The position numbers and the translations under genes are program-made. Shown piece after piece: positions 61,061 through 64,000 of a stretch of 64,000 nucleotides of DNA (positions are counted from its first letter, which is position 1; every line of letters starts with the position of its first letter). The DNA lies in the NCBI GenBank assembly GCA_016212855.1, contig JACRDP010000009.1, positions 1 to 64,000 on the forward strand, in the 5' to 3' direction. Origin of the DNA: Elusimicrobiota bacterium. Lineage in GTDB: Bacteria; Elusimicrobiota; Elusimicrobia; UBA1565; UBA9628. Below the pieces are notes generated by a model. It did no database searches. It was not told the DNA's origin and worked only from the letters and a program-made list of their open reading frames with translations.

Positions 61061-61789
61061 TTAGAAGAAGCTCTGCGGCACGTAGATCACGTCGTTGGGT
61101 TCAAGCACCAGGTCCTTTTCTTTCTGTCCCTGTTGCGTGATGGCCTTGACCTCGATGGTGTAGGTGACGCTCACGCCGTTGACGGTGCGCAGGACGCGGG
61201 TGCGATCCTGCGCCGCGATCGGCGTGAAGCCGCCCGCGGTGCTGATCGCCTCGAGAACGGTCAGACGCGACTCCGTCGGAATGGCGAGCGAGCCCGGCCG
61301 CTGCACCTCGCCCATCACGAAGACGGTCTTATTTCCGTACTCCTCGATGAACAGCGAAACTTGCGGGCTGACAAGGAACTTAGCCAGCTTGCCTTCGATA
61401 GAACCCTGCGCTTCGATGAGAGTCATCCCCCCCACCTTGACCTCGCCGATCAGGGGCATGGAGATGGAGCCGTTGGCGTTGACGCGCACCTTGCGGTTCA
61501 TCTCGAGGTCCTGGTAGACCGTGACGCTGATCAGGTCGGCCGCGGAAATCTTGTAGTCCGTCTTAGAACGCGACACCTGCTGCATGGCCGCCGCGATGGC
61601 CGCAGCCTCCTTCGCCGCGGCCGCCTGCTGAAGTTCGGGAGCAAGCGACGAGGCTGAGTCAGCCGGGGTCGCCTGAGCGGGGGCGGGAACGGCGGCGGGA
61701 ACGTCCGGCGCGCCCTCCGTTATCTGCAGCTTGCCGCACGCCGACAGCAATATGCACAGCACGGCGGTGAAGTACGGGGGGCGTTTCAT
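61061..61789 (-). CDS. wza: polysaccharide export lipoprotein (Wza/SLBB family)
   Basis: The 242-residue protein has a lipobox (CILLSAC), then the Poly_export domain (YKISAADLISVTVYQDLEMN, GSISMPLIGEVKVGG) and an SLBB-type segment (VFVMGEVQRPGSLAIP, LEAISTAGGFTP). It forms the outer-membrane export channel. TATAAT ends eight bases before the ATG, so an internal promoter may let export genes be expressed separately from the upstream barrel gene. Confidence 0.9.
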   Translation of the reverse strand: MKRPPYFTAVLCILLSACGKLQITEGAPDVPAAVPAPAQATPADSASSLAPELQQAAAAKEAAAIAAAMQQVSRSKTDYKISAADLISVTVYQDLEMNRKVRVNANGSISMPLIGEVKVGGMTLIEAQGSIEGKLAKFLVSPQVSLFIEEYGNKTVFVMGEVQRPGSLAIPTESRLTVLEAISTAGGFTPIAAQDRTRVLRTVNGVSVTYTIEVKAITQQGQKEKDLVLEPNDVIYVPQSFF

Positions 61790-61797
61790 CCGCGCTT

Positions 61798-61803
61798 ATT
61801 ATA
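61798..61803 (-). promoter_or_regulatory. internal -10 box (TATAAT) before wza
   Basis: TATAAT on the minus strand ends eight bases before the wza ATG and overlaps the region just after the barrel-gene stop. Confidence 0.5.
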
Positions 61804-61809
61804 CAGGGT

Positions 61810-63072
61810 CTAGAACTTCAGCGCCAGGTTCAAGCCGGTTTGGTGGTCCTGATAGTTGAAGTCGCGCGTGAAAGTCGAGTTGCGCTCCCGATAAACGTAA
61901 GTCAGACCGGTCGTGAGCCAAGCCTGAATGTCGTAGGTCACCCACGCGCCGCCCTGGTAGATGTCGTCGCGGCGGCTGCCCGTGGCGCCGCTCGCCGTGA
62001 TCTGGGAGTCGGGATACTTGTCCAGCCCGAAGGCCAGGTTGACTCCGGCCGAGAACTTGCGCGGGAGCTTGTGCTTGACATCCAGCGTCGCGCTGTTGCT
62101 GATGTAGAAGCGATTGCCGGCTGAGATCGACTCCTGCAGGTCGCGGGACAGCGCGAGAATGACGTCCGTGCGGTCCGTCGGCTTGTAGACGAGGTTCGTG
62201 GCGACGGTGAAGTTGCGCGTCTCGCGGGTCACGGCGCCGATCGGCGATTCGTCGTAACGGCGGTAGGTCATGCCCGCCTCGACCTGACCGGTCACCTTGG
62301 GGGCGATGACGCCGCTGACGCCGAAGCCGAAATCGTGGGATTTGCTGTTCTTGTCCTGGTCCGGAAGTTGGCGATGGACGGTGTAATGCGTGACGCCGCG
62401 GTGGTAGGAGGCGTACAGCTTCGTCTTGGGCTGGATCTTGTAACCGACGTTGAAGCCCACCCGTTGAGAGTACCGGTTGAGCAGGCGGCTGATCGCCGGT
62501 CCCAGGTACTTATTGACGGTGTGGCTGACGTCCACGCCGCCGGCCATATTCCCGTTCTCCTGGTCGTAGTCGAGCGCGGTGTAGACCGTGTTCGCCCAGC
62601 GACGGTTGCGGTCGACGAGCTGGGAAAAGGCCTGATCGGTCGTGCTCAAATAGCGGTCGCCGGCCTTAAAGGTCAGGCCGTAGGCGCCCGCGTAGGAGTA
62701 GTCGAGGTGCGCGTTCTGGTTGACCGTGTCGTTGCCCTTGGGATCGACGCTGTAGCTGTGGAACTCGACGCCGTAGCCGGCCGACAGGTTGTGGAGATTG
62801 CGCCAGGGCAGCGAGGCCTCCAAGGCGAGTTCGTTCTTCGTGATCCAGGAGCCGCGCACGCCGCCGCCGACGACGCTGTTCGGCTCGTCGCGAGGCACGA
62901 GATAAATGTTGGAGTCATACACTTCGGTCAGTTGATAGTAGGGGTGGAGTGCGAGCTGACCCCAGTGGATATTGGGCTTCTTGTATTGGGTGAGCCAATC
63001 CAGATTGACGGCCCGGGCGGTGGATGCGATAAAAATGGAGAGGACGGTAACGACACGAATCATTGGGCGCAT
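61810..63072 (-). CDS. outer-membrane beta-barrel protein of the exopolysaccharide locus
   Basis: The 420-residue protein has a signal peptide (about residues 1-22, TVLSIFIASTARA), a repeated pattern of amphipathic strands with aromatic girdles and a C-terminal NLALKF ending in Phe. It resembles the large barrels that accompany Wza/Wzc in non-enteric exopolysaccharide loci. AAGGA lies seven bases before the ATG. It follows a strong hairpin after the 144-residue gene, so its expression may be attenuated. Confidence 0.75.
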   Translation of the reverse strand: MRPMIRVVTVLSIFIASTARAVNLDWLTQYKKPNIHWGQLALHPYYQLTEVYDSNIYLVPRDEPNSVVGGGVRGSWITKNELALEASLPWRNLHNLSAGYGVEFHSYSVDPKGNDTVNQNAHLDYSYAGAYGLTFKAGDRYLSTTDQAFSQLVDRNRRWANTVYTALDYDQENGNMAGGVDVSHTVNKYLGPAISRLLNRYSQRVGFNVGYKIQPKTKLYASYHRGVTHYTVHRQLPDQDKNSKSHDFGFGVSGVIAPKVTGQVEAGMTYRRYDESPIGAVTRETRNFTVATNLVYKPTDRTDVILALSRDLQESISAGNRFYISNSATLDVKHKLPRKFSAGVNLAFGLDKYPDSQITASGATGSRRDDIYQGGAWVTYDIQAWLTTGLTYVYRERNSTFTRDFNYQDHQTGLNLALKF

Positions 63073-63115
63073 GTCTTAATCCTTGTTTGGGGTCGTGCGG
63101 CTACGCTCAAACAGA

Positions 63116-63145
63116 GAGCCCAGTCCTTAACCGAGGACTGGGCTC
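63116..63145 (-). terminator. hairpin between the first and second genes of the exopolysaccharide operon
   Basis: A 12-bp perfect stem (GAGCCCAGTCCT and its complement) around a six-base loop is followed by TCTGTTTG on the minus strand. The T-run is weak, so it may be a partial terminator or an mRNA-stability element. Confidence 0.55.
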
Positions 63146-63164
63146 CTATCAAGAGCTGACTACA

Positions 63165-63599
63165 TCAACGGTCGAAGCATTCGTTCTGAATGGAGCTCGG
63201 GCCGTAGCCTTCGCAGGGCTTTTGCGGCTCATCCTGCGGACCGGAGGGCGACAGAGGCGGCGGGGGCGGGGGCGGGGGCGGGTTGTTGTTATTGTTGTTC
63301 GACAGGGGGCCGAAGCCGCCGTTGCCGTTGCCTCGGGGAGGGCCGTCCACGTCGCCGAGGGTGTTCGTACCGCCGGGGGTGCCGACCGCGTGGCCCGCGA
63401 CGGCGTCGCGAAGGTCGTCGCCGGTGCCGCTGGCAAGCGTCAGCTTCGGAGCGTTGCGGCGGATGCGGTTGCCGGCAACCGCATCCTTGATCTCCTCAGG
63501 AGCGGGCATGTTCAAGCCGAGCTGGGGGGCCTTCTTGACGGAATAGCCGCCGATGATACAGAGAATGATGATGATGACGGCATTGCGGGCTCGGGACAT
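63165..63599 (-). CDS. low-complexity Asn/Pro-rich anchored protein
   Basis: The 144-residue protein has one N-terminal helix (NAVIIIILCIIGGYSV). Two DAVAG-containing segments follow (about residues 39 and 65), then a Gly/Asn region with six Asn and nine Pro in a row, and a Cys-containing C-terminus (KPCEGYGP, NECFDR). The DNA under the Asn/Pro tract is simple-sequence repeat. AGGAGG lies six bases before the ATG and a TTGCGG-17-TATCAT promoter precedes it. No family is recognised. It heads the exopolysaccharide operon. Confidence 0.65.
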   Translation of the reverse strand: MSRARNAVIIIILCIIGGYSVKKAPQLGLNMPAPEEIKDAVAGNRIRRNAPKLTLASGTGDDLRDAVAGHAVGTPGGTNTLGDVDGPPRGNGNGGFGPLSNNNNNNPPPPPPPPPLSPSGPQDEPQKPCEGYGPSSIQNECFDR

Positions 63600-63648
63600 C
63601 AGTTTCCTCCTGCGGCATGACTGGACGGCTTGTGAGCGACGTGGGAAT

Positions 63649-63677
63649 ATGATATCTCATTGCACCCCTCGCCGCAA
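63649..63677 (-). promoter_or_regulatory. promoter of the exopolysaccharide operon
   Basis: On the minus strand TTGCGG (63677-63672), 17 bases and TATCAT (63654-63649). The leader of about 45 bases ends with a strong Shine-Dalgarno, unlike most promoters in this window. Confidence 0.55.
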
Positions 63678-63748
63678 GCGGCATTTGGCCCCCAGAACAC
63701 CGGGGTCGATAGGCCCAGACGGCGTCAGGGCCCCAAGGAGCCGCACAC

Positions 63749-64000
63749 ATGAACGATTTGATCGGGAAGCTGAAGCAGCCGGCTCTGTGGACTATCAGCG
63801 TCCAGCTCATGATCCTCTACGTCGTGGGCGTCGCGCTCTTCTTCGCGGCCCACGCCGTCCACAAGAAAACCGAGGACGCGCTGAAAGAAAAGGTCGCGAA
63901 GGGCGAGGCGGGGCCCTCCGCGGGAATCTTCCTGCTCGCGGTGCTCCTCAATTTCGCCGGAGTCGCCGCGCTCGTCTTCGTCACCAAGAAAACCGGCGAG
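63749..64000 (+). CDS. membrane protein, 3' end outside the window
   Basis: The ATG follows AAGGAG by eight bases. The visible 84 codons encode two hydrophobic helices (WTISVQLMILYVVGVALFFA and AGIFLLAVLLNFAGVAALVF) separated by a Lys/Glu-rich loop. No family is recognised. It is divergent from the exopolysaccharide operon. Confidence 0.6.
   Translation, partial: MNDLIGKLKQPALWTISVQLMILYVVGVALFFAAHAVHKKTEDALKEKVAKGEAGPSAGIFLLAVLLNFAGVAALVFVTKKTGE

Noticed and set aside
63165-63599. Repeat tract as a frameshifting phase-variation switch
   Set aside because: The units are three and six bases long, so slippage keeps the frame. Only length variation is plausible.

Overview
The window is GC-rich bacterial DNA, tightly packed, with most neighbouring genes joined by 4-bp ATGA or GTGA overlaps. 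It looks like a chromosomal segment of a didermal, probably high-GC Elusimicrobiota bacterium. The reasons are the type IV pilin style, the Ala/Pro-rich secreted N-terminus fused to an MFS transporter, the class III signal-peptide pilin-like peptide, and the outer-membrane proteins beside a full complex I. The phylum is an inference; no rRNA gene is present to settle it.

Layout. 1-6.1 kb: a possible gene tail, a small gene with a textbook promoter, an MFS transporter with a secreted-type N-terminus, a secreted hydrolase-like protein, a glycine-zipper lipoprotein, and a translationally coupled c-di-AMP cyclase/DHH phosphodiesterase pair. 6.2-9.6 kb: a four-gene operon (DUF3419/BtaA-like transferase, membrane protein, GNAT-like protein, heme-oxygenase-fold diiron oxidase) that may make an undescribed metabolite or lipid. 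9.6-10.4 kb: small membrane and pilin-like genes and an HNH remnant. 10.4-23.4 kb: all fourteen nuo genes on the minus strand in the permuted order J-K-L-M-N-A-B-C-D-E-F-G-H-I. 23.4-31 kb: secreted and membrane proteins, a degenerate J-domain protein, a single-domain response regulator with an MBL-fold hydrolase, a Cys-rich unknown and two glycosyltransferase-like membrane proteins around tRNA-Ser(GGA).

32-40.4 kb: type IV pilus genes (two nearly identical pilins flanking prepilin peptidase, and a PilB ATPase carrying an N-terminal receiver domain), tRNA-Leu(CAG), smpB, and two more GT-C-like membrane proteins. 40.4-63.6 kb: an exopolysaccharide locus with nucleotide-sugar dehydrogenase, low-molecular-weight phosphatase, initiating sugar transferase, CapK-like ligase, two GT4 glycosyltransferases, glucuronyl C5-epimerase, WecB, a secreted glycosidase-like protein, a two-domain oxidoreductase, Wzx, Wzy, a second O-antigen-ligase-like protein, a Wzc-type kinase, Wza and an outer-membrane barrel. 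Together these could make nucleotide-linked aminosugar uronates, assemble and flip a lipid-linked repeat, polymerise it, epimerise uronic acids and export the polymer. A partial membrane-protein gene runs off the right edge.

The most striking window-wide signal is promoter placement. At nearly every transcription-unit start a -10-like hexamer lies only 5-10 bases before the start codon, implying leaderless mRNAs. The pilins and the head of the exopolysaccharide operon instead have leaders with Shine-Dalgarno sites. All functional assignments come from reading motifs by eye; no searches were run.
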